Positions 1-5,405 of a stretch of DNA of 8,357 bases are shown in pieces (within the stretch, counting starts at the first letter, position 1; each line of letters starts with the position of its first letter). This stretch comes from an uncultured Bacilli bacterium (lineage in GTDB: Bacteria > Bacillota_I > Bacilli_A > RF39 > UBA660). Location of the stretch: contig CANRDA010000045.1 of NCBI GenBank assembly GCA_947629285.1, positions 1 through 8,357 on the forward strand, written 5' to 3'. Under the pieces are notes generated by a model. The model was not told where the DNA came from and searched no databases. It was given only the letters and a program-made list of their open reading frames with translations. A program made the translations under genes and the position numbers.

Positions 1-20
1 ATAAAAGTTCTTTTTTTCAT
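1..20 (-). CDS. 5' end of an unidentified gene leaving the window (starts M-K-K-R-T-F)
   Basis: Only six full codons are inside the window. The start is well supported: the ATG at 20..18 is preceded by a strong SD (AAAGGAGGG) five bases upstream, a promoter lies at 83-111, and the leader can fold over the SD. The N-terminus M-K-K-R-T-F followed by an AT-starting codon (Ile or Met) is basic. It resembles the opening of ribosomal protein L13 in some Bacilli (an M-x-x-T-F-M-A pattern), and an SD-masking leader would suit a ribosomal protein. Six residues cannot identify a gene, so L13 is only a hypothesis. In Bacillus the genes after rbfA are truB, ribF and rpsO; the S15 start does not resemble this one. 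Confidence 0.55.
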
Positions 21-21
21 T

Positions 22-59
22 GTATCCCTCCTTTCTTTCTCAAGATTGGAGGCAGACAC
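22..59 (-). promoter_or_regulatory. 5' leader hairpin masking the Shine-Dalgarno of the left-edge gene
   Basis: Read on the minus strand, GTGTC (59..55), a two-base TG bulge, then CCTCC (52..48) can pair with GGAGG (31..27) and GATAC (26..22), giving ten pairs including one G-U around a 16-base loop. The 3' arm contains the whole SD and ends one base before the ATG. A smaller hairpin ACAT-TTG-ATGT lies just upstream (72..62), close to the predicted transcription start. This is the architecture of translational autoregulatory leaders such as those of ribosomal protein genes. The pairing is read from the sequence; the function is inferred. No Rfam family could be tested here. Confidence 0.55.
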
Positions 60-82
60 TCACATCAAATGTTCCTATAAAC

Positions 83-111
83 ATTGTACTATAATTGATA
101 TTATAAAGCAA
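83..111 (-). promoter_or_regulatory. Sigma-A-type promoter for the left-edge gene
   Basis: On the minus strand a -35 TTGCTT (111..106) and a -10 TACAAT (88..83) are separated by exactly 17 bases. Transcription would start near 76, giving a leader of about 57 bases that begins just before the paired region. An alternative TATAAT lies inside the spacer but has no good -35. Confidence 0.55.
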
Positions 112-123
112 TAAAACATTGAT

Positions 124-215
124 TAATTTTATTATTATCTTAATTCTCATAGTAAATGCAATTTTAACTATATCGATTGTATTTACTTTGAGAATTCACC
201 TAATTTTATTATTAT
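124..215. repeat. Inverted repeat flanked by a 15-bp direct repeat
   Basis: Arms of 21 bp at 142-162 and 176-196 are complementary at 19 of 21 positions around a 13-base loop. Just outside them the same 15-bp string (TAATTTTATTATTAT) occurs at 124-138 and 201-215. The whole sits between the stop codon of the antitoxin and the promoter of the left-edge gene. Neither strand has a convincing T-run after the hairpin, so it is not a standard terminator. A direct repeat around an inverted repeat recalls a target duplication around a tiny MITE-like insertion, but the AT-rich composition weakens that reading. It could also simply be a transcript-end structure for the antitoxin gene. Confidence 0.5.
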
Positions 216-237
216 AAATCAAAGAAGTGTTTAAAAA

Positions 238-510
238 CTATAATATATCATCAATACTTTTAATAATGTCTTCTTTAGAATATCTTTTAGTAGTACTATT
301 CATTTCTACTTCTGCTTCTTTTAATTTATTAAAAACTGGTTCATCAAAAACATTCGTCTTTACATCAAAAGGCAATTTTTGTTCTCTCAATACTGCTTTT
401 ATAAACATATTTACAGCAGTAGAAACATTCATTCCTACACTATTACAAAATTGTTCAAAACTTTTTTTATCATTTGCATTTACTCGGACATTTAAATTTA
501 AAGTTTCCAT
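238..510 (-). CDS. RelB/DinJ-family antitoxin, apparently without a toxin
   Basis: This 90-residue protein has the RelB/DinJ layout: an N-terminal beta strand (NLNVRVN, about 4-10) and two helices of a ribbon-helix-helix DNA-binding fold, with the family signature G-M-N-V-S-T-A-V-N-M-F-I-K followed by the characteristic LPFDV turn near residue 50. The charged C-terminal half would be the toxin-wrapping arm. Such antitoxins normally neutralise a YafQ/RelE-type mRNA endonuclease encoded directly downstream and repress their own promoter. Here 237 bases downstream hold no toxin ORF, and upstream lies rbfA, so it looks orphaned. The ATG at 510 was chosen because GAGGT lies five bases upstream. 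The in-frame ATG at 522 overlaps that SD and falls at about +4 of the predicted transcript, leaving it no SD of its own. Confidence 0.85.
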   Translation of the reverse strand: METLNLNVRVNANDKKSFEQFCNSVGMNVSTAVNMFIKAVLREQKLPFDVKTNVFDEPVFNKLKEAEVEMNSTTKRYSKEDIIKSIDDIL

Positions 511-531
511 AATATACCTCATTTCTATTTA

Positions 532-560
532 ATTATATTACATATTTGTAATTTTGCCAA
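532..560 (-). promoter_or_regulatory. Antitoxin promoter with a palindrome between -35 and -10
   Basis: On the minus strand TTGGCA (560..555) and a perfect TATAAT (537..532) are 17 bases apart. The start point would be near 525, about 15 bases before the ATG at 510. A six-base inverted repeat, ATTACA-TATT-TGTAAT (537-552), lies in the spacer and touches the -10 box, where a dimeric ribbon-helix-helix repressor could block polymerase. A second short dyad, CACA-GCA-TGTG, lies upstream around 581-591. Autoregulation by the antitoxin is inference from family behaviour. Confidence 0.65.
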
Positions 561-600
561 TACATTGTTTTGCAATAAGCACAGCATGTGTTACAAAAAT

Positions 601-649
601 ATAAAATAAAAGAAATACTATTCATTATCATGTATTTCTTTTATTTTAT
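601..649 (-). terminator. Intrinsic terminator of the rimP-rbfA operon, overlapping the rbfA 3' end
   Basis: The arms 632-649 and 601-618 are perfectly complementary over 18 bp, with a 13-base loop (619-631) containing the rbfA stop codon. On the minus strand the stem is followed by ATTTTTGT. The stem is almost all A-T with few G-C pairs, but its length compensates. The 5' arm lies wholly inside rbfA coding sequence, so the last ten or so codons serve two roles. Confidence 0.75.
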
Positions 650-953
650 CTTCTATTCTTTTTCCATATTCAATAGATTCATCATATATAAATTCTAATT
701 CTGGTATATGTCTTAACTCTACTCTATCTGCAAGAGTCTTTCTTATAAATCCTTTAGCACTATTAAGTCCTTTTAAGGTCTTATCTTTATCACCTAAGGT
801 AGTAAAGTATACTTTAGCATAACTTAAATCATTAGTCACATCTGCATAAGTTACTGTTACAAACTTAATATTAGGATTTTTAACTTCATTTGCAATTATG
901 TTGCTTAACTCTTTTTGTACTATACTATCTATTCTATCATTTTTTATTGACAT
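618..953 (-). CDS. rbfA: Ribosome-binding factor A (30S maturation)
   Basis: RbfA is a small KH-fold protein that binds the immature 30S subunit near the 5' end of 16S rRNA and helps late processing and cold adaptation. The 111-residue product has the family hallmarks: an N-terminal helix (DRIDSIVQKELSNII), the strand V-T-Y-A-D-V-T-N-D-L-S-Y-A-K-V-Y (about 34-49), and the R-K-T-L-A-D-R-V-E-L-R-H-I-P-E-L-E-F block (71-88) followed by D-E-S-I-E-Y-G. Length is normal. Its ATG shares one base with the infB stop (TAATG) and only a weak purine-rich stretch lies upstream, so translation is probably coupled to infB. It is the last gene of the operon: truB and ribF, which follow in Bacillus, are missing and a terminator overlaps its end. 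Confidence 0.95.
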   Translation of the reverse strand: MSIKNDRIDSIVQKELSNIIANEVKNPNIKFVTVTYADVTNDLSYAKVYFTTLGDKDKTLKGLNSAKGFIRKTLADRVELRHIPELEFIYDESIEYGKRIEDKIKEIHDNE

Positions 954-3040
954 TATTTCTTCTCTACCATTTCGTATGCTTCTATGATATCTCCAACTTT
1001 AATATCATTAAAGTTAGTAATAGTAATACCACATTCTAAGCCTTTTTTAACCTCTTTAACAGAGTCTTTTTCTCTTTGAATAGAGTTAACCTCTCCATCA
1101 TATATAACTGCACTATCTCTTAATACACGCACCTTAGAATTAGATTTAATAATACCATCAAGTACATAACTTCCAGCAATAGTACCTACTTTAGAGAACT
1201 TAAACAACTGTCTTACCTCAGCATTACCTATTACTCTTTCTTCATAGATAGGATCTAGCATACCTCTCATAGCAGCTTCCATATCTTCTACTGCTTTATA
1301 GATTATATCATAAAGTCTTATTTCAACGCCTTGTTCTTTAGCATAATCTTTTATAGTATTATTAGGTCTTATATTAAATCCTATTATAATAGCATTTGAT
1401 GCATTTGCAAGTACTATATCACTTTCAGTAATAGCACCAACACTACTTCTTAAGACTTTAACCTTAACCCCTTCGACTTCTATTTTCTCTAAAGAATTTT
1501 TAACAGCCTCAGCACTTCCATTTACATCAGCCTTAACTATTACATTAATTTCTTTAACGCCTTCTTTAATTTTATTAAATATATCTTCTAAAGAAACGGA
1601 TGATTTACTATTTTGTTTTAAGTGTTCCTCTTCTTTTCTTGCCTCGCCTATACTTCTTGCTTGTTTTTCAGTTTCAAAAGCCATAAACTTATCTCCAGCA
1701 CTAGGTGTTGCATTAAGCCCTGTTATTTCAACTGGTTGACTAGGAAGTGCTTCAGTTATTTCTTCTCCCTTATCATTTTTTAGAGTTCTAACTTTACCAT
1801 AACTTGTTCCAACTACTATAGGGTCTCCAAGTCTTAAAGTACCATTTTGAACAAGTATAGTAACTATTGAACCTACTTGTTTATCAAGTCTGGATTCTAT
1901 AACACTACCACTTGCATAACGATGAGGATTTGCTTTATATCCTTCCATCTCAGCAACAAGTAATATGTTATCTAAAAGCTCATCTATACCTTCACCTGTT
2001 TTAGCACTAATATTAGTAAATACAGTATCTCCTCCCCATGTATCTGGAGTAAGACCATAGTCTGATAATTCACTCATTACTTTATCTATATTAGCACCTG
2101 GTTTATCTATTTTATTGATTGCAACTAGTATTGGTACTCCTGCTGCTTTAGCATGGTCTATTGCCTCTTTAGTTTGAGGCATAACACCATCATCTGCAGC
2201 AACTATAATTATTACTATATCAGTTATACTTGCTCCTCTAGCACGCATTTCAGTAAATGCTGCATGTCCTGGAGTATCTATAAATGTTATATAATCATCT
2301 TTTACTTTTACCTGATAAGCACTTATTGCTTGAGTAATTCCTCCAGCTTCACCCTCTGCTACATTAGTTTTTCTAATCGCATCAAGTAAAGTAGTCTTAC
2401 CGTGGTCTACATGTCCCATTATTGTAACAACTGGAGGTCTTTTAACTAGATCTTCTTCTTTATCGTTTATTTCAAATTCCTCAAACTTAGTTTCATCTAT
2501 TATTTGTTCTTCTTTTAAATCTTTTCCATATTCATTTACTAAAAGTTCTGCATTATCAAAATCTACTTTATTATTTACAGTTGCAAGTGTGCCTAACATA
2601 AATAATTTTTTAATTAGTTCATTTGGCTGTACATTTAAAGCCTTTGCTAAATCAGAAATAGTCATACCCTCTTTATAAGTAACTACACTATCATCTACTT
2701 TTGGTCCATTACTTATAAGCTTTTCTTTATTTTTATACATTTCTTTTTTCTTTTTAGCTAAATCTTTTTTATTAACTTTTACTTTATTTAATATTGGTTG
2801 TGATTTTGGTTTATAATCACTTTCTACTTCTTGTTTCTTATTTTCTTTTTCTATTAACTCTTCTTCATATTCCAAATCCATCTCATCTTCCCGAGCAATC
2901 ATATTATCAAGTTCTACAATTGCATCTTCATCTAACTCATCATCTTCATTAAATGCTGGAATATTTAATCTTTTACACAGATTTAATATTTCACTTACAG
3001 TTTTATTAACATCTTCTGCATATTCTAATACGCTCATCAT
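953..3040 (-). CDS. infB: Translation initiation factor IF-2
   Basis: IF-2 is the GTPase that brings fMet-tRNA to the 30S subunit and promotes subunit joining. Order in the 695-residue product: a small N-terminal domain (about 1-48), a charged Lys/Glu-rich linker (about 50-110), a second IF2_N helical domain (about 122-172), the G domain with G1 GHVDHGKT (209-216), switch GGIT, G3 DTPGH (255-259), G4 NKID (309-312) and G5 SAK (345-347), then beta-barrel domain II, domain III and the C-terminal fMet-tRNA-binding barrel ending at the stop. Length matches the short Firmicute form. Of two adjacent ATGs (3040 and 3037) either may be used; GGTGAT at 3050..3045 is the SD, and 3037 has slightly better spacing. 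The in-frame GTG at 3052 lies upstream of that SD and is unlikely. About 51 bases separate it from the deaminase gene, with no convincing internal promoter. Confidence 0.97.
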   Translation of the reverse strand: MMSVLEYAEDVNKTVSEILNLCKRLNIPAFNEDDELDEDAIVELDNMIAREDEMDLEYEEELIEKENKKQEVESDYKPKSQPILNKVKVNKKDLAKKKKEMYKNKEKLISNGPKVDDSVVTYKEGMTISDLAKALNVQPNELIKKLFMLGTLATVNNKVDFDNAELLVNEYGKDLKEEQIIDETKFEEFEINDKEEDLVKRPPVVTIMGHVDHGKTTLLDAIRKTNVAEGEAGGITQAISAYQVKVKDDYITFIDTPGHAAFTEMRARGASITDIVIIIVAADDGVMPQTKEAIDHAKAAGVPILVAINKIDKPGANIDKVMSELSDYGLTPDTWGGDTVFTNISAKTGEGIDELLDNILLVAEMEGYKANPHRYASGSVIESRLDKQVGSIVTILVQNGTLRLGDPIVVGTSYGKVRTLKNDKGEEITEALPSQPVEITGLNATPSAGDKFMAFETEKQARSIGEARKEEEHLKQNSKSSVSLEDIFNKIKEGVKEINVIVKADVNGSAEAVKNSLEKIEVEGVKVKVLRSSVGAITESDIVLANASNAIIIGFNIRPNNTIKDYAKEQGVEIRLYDIIYKAVEDMEAAMRGMLDPIYEERVIGNAEVRQLFKFSKVGTIAGSYVLDGIIKSNSKVRVLRDSAVIYDGEVNSIQREKDSVKEVKKGLECGITITNFNDIKVGDIIEAYEMVEKK

Positions 3041-3091
3041 AAGTATCACCACTTTCTATTATACTTTACTAAATAGTATTATTTAATCGAA

Positions 3092-3571
3092 TTATATATT
3101 TATTTTTAATTCTTTGCCACTTGGTATATACTTTCTATACTTTATTCCACACACATCTAGCATTTTCTTTGCAGCAATATTACTATCCGTTTTATCATAT
3201 TTATCACTTAAATATATAACTTCTTTAATTCCAGCTTGAATAATAGCTTTTGCACATTCATTGCAAGGAAATAAAGTAACATATATTCTTGAATCTCTAA
3301 CAGGAATTTTAGAGTTTAATATTGCATTAAGTTCAGAATGACATACATAAGCATATTTAGTATCTAAAAAATTTCCTTCTCTTTCCCAAGTCATATCTTT
3401 ATCATCGTCATATCCTATAGGTGCGCCATTATATCCCAAAGATACTATTTTATTATTATTGTCAACTATACAAGCACCTACTTGACTATTAGGGTCTTTA
3501 CTTCTTTCAGCTGAAATCAAAGCAATAGCCATAAAATATTCATCCCAAGATAAATAATTACTTCTTTTCAC
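3092..3571 (-). CDS. Deoxycytidylate (dCMP) deaminase-family enzyme inside the nusA-infB operon
   Basis: The 159-residue protein matches zinc-dependent dCMP deaminases (the family of DCTD and Bacillus ComEB), which convert dCMP to dUMP in the cytosol and feed thymidylate synthesis. Visible motifs: the substrate-site G-Y-N-G-A-P (46-51), the zinc/proton-shuttle H-S-E (H78, E80; most relatives have H-A-E), and P-C-N-E-C with zinc ligands C103 and C106. The start is GTG at 3571, overlapping the rnpM stop as GTGA, with AAGGAG nine bases upstream; an ATG slightly upstream is followed at once by a stop. In Bacillus the place between rnpM and infB is held by ylxQ (an L7Ae-like ribosomal protein); here this enzyme occupies it. 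No thymidylate synthase or other nucleotide gene is nearby. Substrate assignment rests on family motifs only. Confidence 0.9.
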   Translation of the reverse strand: MKRSNYLSWDEYFMAIALISAERSKDPNSQVGACIVDNNNKIVSLGYNGAPIGYDDDKDMTWEREGNFLDTKYAYVCHSELNAILNSKIPVRDSRIYVTLFPCNECAKAIIQAGIKEVIYLSDKYDKTDSNIAAKKMLDVCGIKYRKYIPSGKELKINI

Positions 3572-3822
3572 TCACATCTACTCCTTAATTCTTCATAAAT
3601 TTCATTTGGTACTTCTACTTCTAATTTTTTATTTAGTATTTTACTTTTTTCTGCTTTATTTATTACATCTATTTCTTTTTTTAAATAGGCACCTTTTCCA
3701 TTAGCTTTACCTGTATCATCAACTATAACATCTAAGTTAGGAGTTCTAACTACTCTAATAAGCTCTTTCTTTTCTAATTTTTCACCTGTTACTACACAAG
3801 TTCTTAAAGGTATCTTCTTCAT
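3568..3822 (-). CDS. rnpM: RNase P modulator RnpM (YlxR, DUF448)
   Basis: YlxR-family proteins are small basic RNA-binding proteins almost always encoded between nusA and infB. The Bacillus member, renamed RnpM, binds RNase P RNA and reduces its activity. The 84-residue product shows the family motifs R-T-C-V-V-T-G-E (7-14), E-L-I-R-V-V-R (20-26) and G-K-A-N-G-K-G-A-Y-L (38-47; many relatives have G-R-G-A-Y). Length is usual for the family. Its SD (AGGTGA) overlaps the nusA stop, seven bases separate the two genes, and its own TGA overlaps the start of the deaminase. This points to one transcript with coupled translation. Confidence 0.93.
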   Translation of the reverse strand: MKKIPLRTCVVTGEKLEKKELIRVVRTPNLDVIVDDTGKANGKGAYLKKEIDVINKAEKSKILNKKLEVEVPNEIYEELRSRCE

Positions 3823-3829
3823 ATTTCAC

Positions 3830-5014
3830 CTACTCTAATATATTAATTCCAGCTTCCTTTACTTGTTCCATTGTCTTTATTTCTAAATTATAATGTGTAA
3901 GTCTTGATGCTAATTTTACATTTATACCTTTTTTACCTATAGCAAGAGACAAATTTTCATTGTTTACTACTACCATAGTCTCTTTAGTCTTTTCATCAAG
4001 TATAAATACTCTTAAATCTTTTGCAGGCGCAAGTGCATTCTCAATAAACTCAACAGGGTCTTTAGAATATTTAACTATATCTATTTTCTCTTTTCCTAGT
4101 TCTTTTAATATATTAGCTATTCTAGTTCCCTTTTCACCTATACAAGCACCTATTGGGTCAACATTATTATTCTCTGAATAAACTGCTATTTTAGTTCGGT
4201 TTCCTGCCTCACGTGCAATACTATAAATAAGTACAGTTCCATCGCTTATTTCAGGTATTTCAAGTTCAAATAATCTTTTAACGAAACCATAATGTTTACG
4301 GCTTAAAAGGATTAAAGCACCTTTTGAATCTATGTCAACTTTACTAATATAAACTTTTATATTAGTTCCCATCTTAATTTCTTCGCCTGGAATAATTTCA
4401 GTTTTAGGAAGTAATCCTTGAGTTCTACCTAGATTTATATAATAATTTTTTTCATCTTCCATCTCAACTATACCAGACATCATTTCGTCTTTCTTCTCTC
4501 CAAATTCTGTTGCTATATTATTTCTTTCTGCTTCTCTTACTTTTTGTATTATTACTTGTTTTGCAGTTGCAGCAGCAACACGTCCAAAGTCTTTAGGAGT
4601 AACTTCCTCTTCTATAGTTTCTCCAACTTTAATATCTGGGTCTATTTTCCTTGCCTCTTCTAAAGTTATATGTATTTTATCATTATACTTAAATGGTCTA
4701 TATCTAAATTCTTCAGGTAAATCCTCTAATTCCTCATCTTCTAACTGTTCTTCAGTTAATATTTCTTCTTCTTTCATTGGAATTTCATCTTCATCTAATG
4801 ACTCTTTATGCTTTTCATCAAGTACAACAGTCTTAAATGAAAATAATTTAAAACTACAATTCTTTTTATCGACTTCAGCACGAACATTAGATAATCCAGT
4901 TTGCTTTTTATAAGCACTTGTTAAAGCTAATGACATTGAATCAAATATATAATCTTCATCCATTCCACGCTCTTTGAGTAATTTTAATGCTTTTTCAAAT
5001 TCTTTACTATTCAT
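3830..5014 (-). CDS. nusA: Transcription termination/antitermination factor NusA, with an acidic insertion
   Basis: NusA binds RNA polymerase and nascent RNA, stimulating pausing and intrinsic termination and taking part in antitermination. In the 394-residue product: N-terminal polymerase-binding domain (1 to about 175) including E-E-V-T-P-K-D-F-G-R and Q-K-V-R-E-A-E-R; an S1 domain (about 176-245); KH1 with G-E-K-G (293-296); KH2 with G-K-K-G (360-363). It stops soon after KH2, without the acidic repeats of E. coli NusA. Residues about 65-112 form a Glu/Asp-rich stretch absent from Bacillus NusA, where only about six residues join the same strands. The start ATG at 5014 gives the normal M-N-x-K-E-F opening and overlaps rimP by 8 bases; AAAGG lies 11 bases upstream. 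The in-frame ATG at 5047 would overlap rimP by 41 bases and add a non-conserved basic tail. Confidence 0.96.
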   Translation of the reverse strand: MNSKEFEKALKLLKERGMDEDYIFDSMSLALTSAYKKQTGLSNVRAEVDKKNCSFKLFSFKTVVLDEKHKESLDEDEIPMKEEEILTEEQLEDEELEDLPEEFRYRPFKYNDKIHITLEEARKIDPDIKVGETIEEEVTPKDFGRVAAATAKQVIIQKVREAERNNIATEFGEKKDEMMSGIVEMEDEKNYYINLGRTQGLLPKTEIIPGEEIKMGTNIKVYISKVDIDSKGALILLSRKHYGFVKRLFELEIPEISDGTVLIYSIAREAGNRTKIAVYSENNNVDPIGACIGEKGTRIANILKELGKEKIDIVKYSKDPVEFIENALAPAKDLRVFILDEKTKETMVVVNNENLSLAIGKKGINVKLASRLTHYNLEIKTMEQVKEAGINILE

Positions 5015-5267
5015 TCTCTTCACAACCTTTCTCTTTTGAACATACATCTAATATATAATTATCAGGAATATCAATATTATCAATTATAGGGTCTATTAAG
5101 TGTGTTACTGCCACACAATCCTCAATATCTATAACACCTTTCTTATCTATAACTACTCTAAGAAAAGTATTACCATCTTCCTTAACATACAATACTTCAT
5201 CTAATATATAACCATTTTGAGTTATTATTTCATTTATTAACTCTTTTACTTTATTTGCAATTTCCAT
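5007..5267 (-). CDS. rimP: Ribosome maturation factor RimP, N-terminal domain only
   Basis: RimP helps assemble the 30S subunit, acting with uS12. It normally has about 150 residues in two domains. This product has 86: it follows the RimP N-terminal alpha/beta domain (helix A-N-K-V-K-E-L-I; strand L-D-E-V-L-Y-V-K-E-D-G-N-T-F-L-R-V-V-I-D at about 22-41; D-I-E-D-C-V-A-V; and Y-I-L-D-V-C-S near the end), then stops where other RimPs continue with S-P-G-x-x-R-P and the SH3-like C-terminal domain. There is no room for that domain, because the nusA start overlaps its last codons by 8 bases. The ATG at 5267 was chosen because GGAGG lies five bases upstream; the in-frame TTG at 5279 precedes that SD. 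It is the first gene of the operon. Identity rests on position plus the N-domain pattern. Confidence 0.88.
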   Translation of the reverse strand: MEIANKVKELINEIITQNGYILDEVLYVKEDGNTFLRVVIDKKGVIDIEDCVAVTHLIDPIIDNIDIPDNYILDVCSKEKGCEENE

Positions 5268-5287
5268 AGATACCTCCAACTAACTTA

Positions 5288-5310
5288 AAGAGTGGGAAAT
5301 TCCCACTCTT
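5288..5310 (-). promoter_or_regulatory. 23-bp palindrome / hairpin in the rimP operon leader
   Basis: Two perfect 11-base arms (AAGAGTGGGAA at 5288-5298 and its complement at 5300-5310) surround one base. It starts about nine bases into the predicted transcript and ends ten bases before the rimP SD. In RNA it would form a stable stem, one of the few G-C-rich structures in the window. On the minus strand only CTTTAAG follows, a poor T-run, so full termination is doubtful. It may act as an operator in DNA, an attenuator or pausing hairpin, or an mRNA-stabilising 5' stem. It does not match the CIRCE element. Confidence 0.6.
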
Positions 5311-5325
5311 GCTTGCAACAAACTA

Positions 5326-5353
5326 ATTATATCATACTTTTATAAATTTTCAA
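5326..5353 (-). promoter_or_regulatory. Promoter of the rimP-nusA-rnpM-infB-rbfA operon
   Basis: On the minus strand a -35 TTGAAA (5353..5348) and a perfect -10 TATAAT (5331..5326) are 16 bases apart, and the -10 carries an extended TG (TGATATAAT). The start point would be near 5319, leaving a leader of about 52 bases with the palindrome and the rimP SD. Confidence 0.75.
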
Positions 5354-5360
5354 ACTTTTT

Positions 5361-5389
5361 TTGAGTTTTATTTAAAAAATTGATATAAT
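5361..5389 (+). promoter_or_regulatory. Promoter of the CPBP membrane protease gene
   Basis: TTGAGT (5361-5366) and TATAAT (5384-5389) are exactly 17 bases apart, with an extended -10 (TGATATAAT) identical to that of the divergent rimP promoter. Only seven bases separate the two -35 boxes. Transcription would start near 5396, leaving a 5' leader of only about ten bases before the ATG at 5406. Confidence 0.7.
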
Positions 5390-5405
5390 GTTATAGGTGA
5401 TATAT

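Noticed and set aside
227..532. Plus-strand ORF of 101 codons
   Set aside because: It is the mirror of the RelB/DinJ antitoxin gene. The minus-strand product has a clear family signature, promoter and SD; the plus-strand frame has none.
2153..2389. Plus-strand ORF inside infB
   Set aside because: It lies opposite the conserved GTPase domain, its product is Ser/Tyr/Cys-rich low-complexity, and no SD precedes it.
3041..3091. Possible internal promoter before infB (TATAAT at 3063..3058, minus strand)
   Set aside because: The hexamer at 17 bases spacing is TTAAAT, a poor -35 match, and there is no extended -10. In AT-rich DNA a lone TATAAT is expected by chance.
3960..4181. Plus-strand ORF inside nusA
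   Set aside because: It is antisense to the conserved KH domains, with no SD and no recognisable protein pattern.
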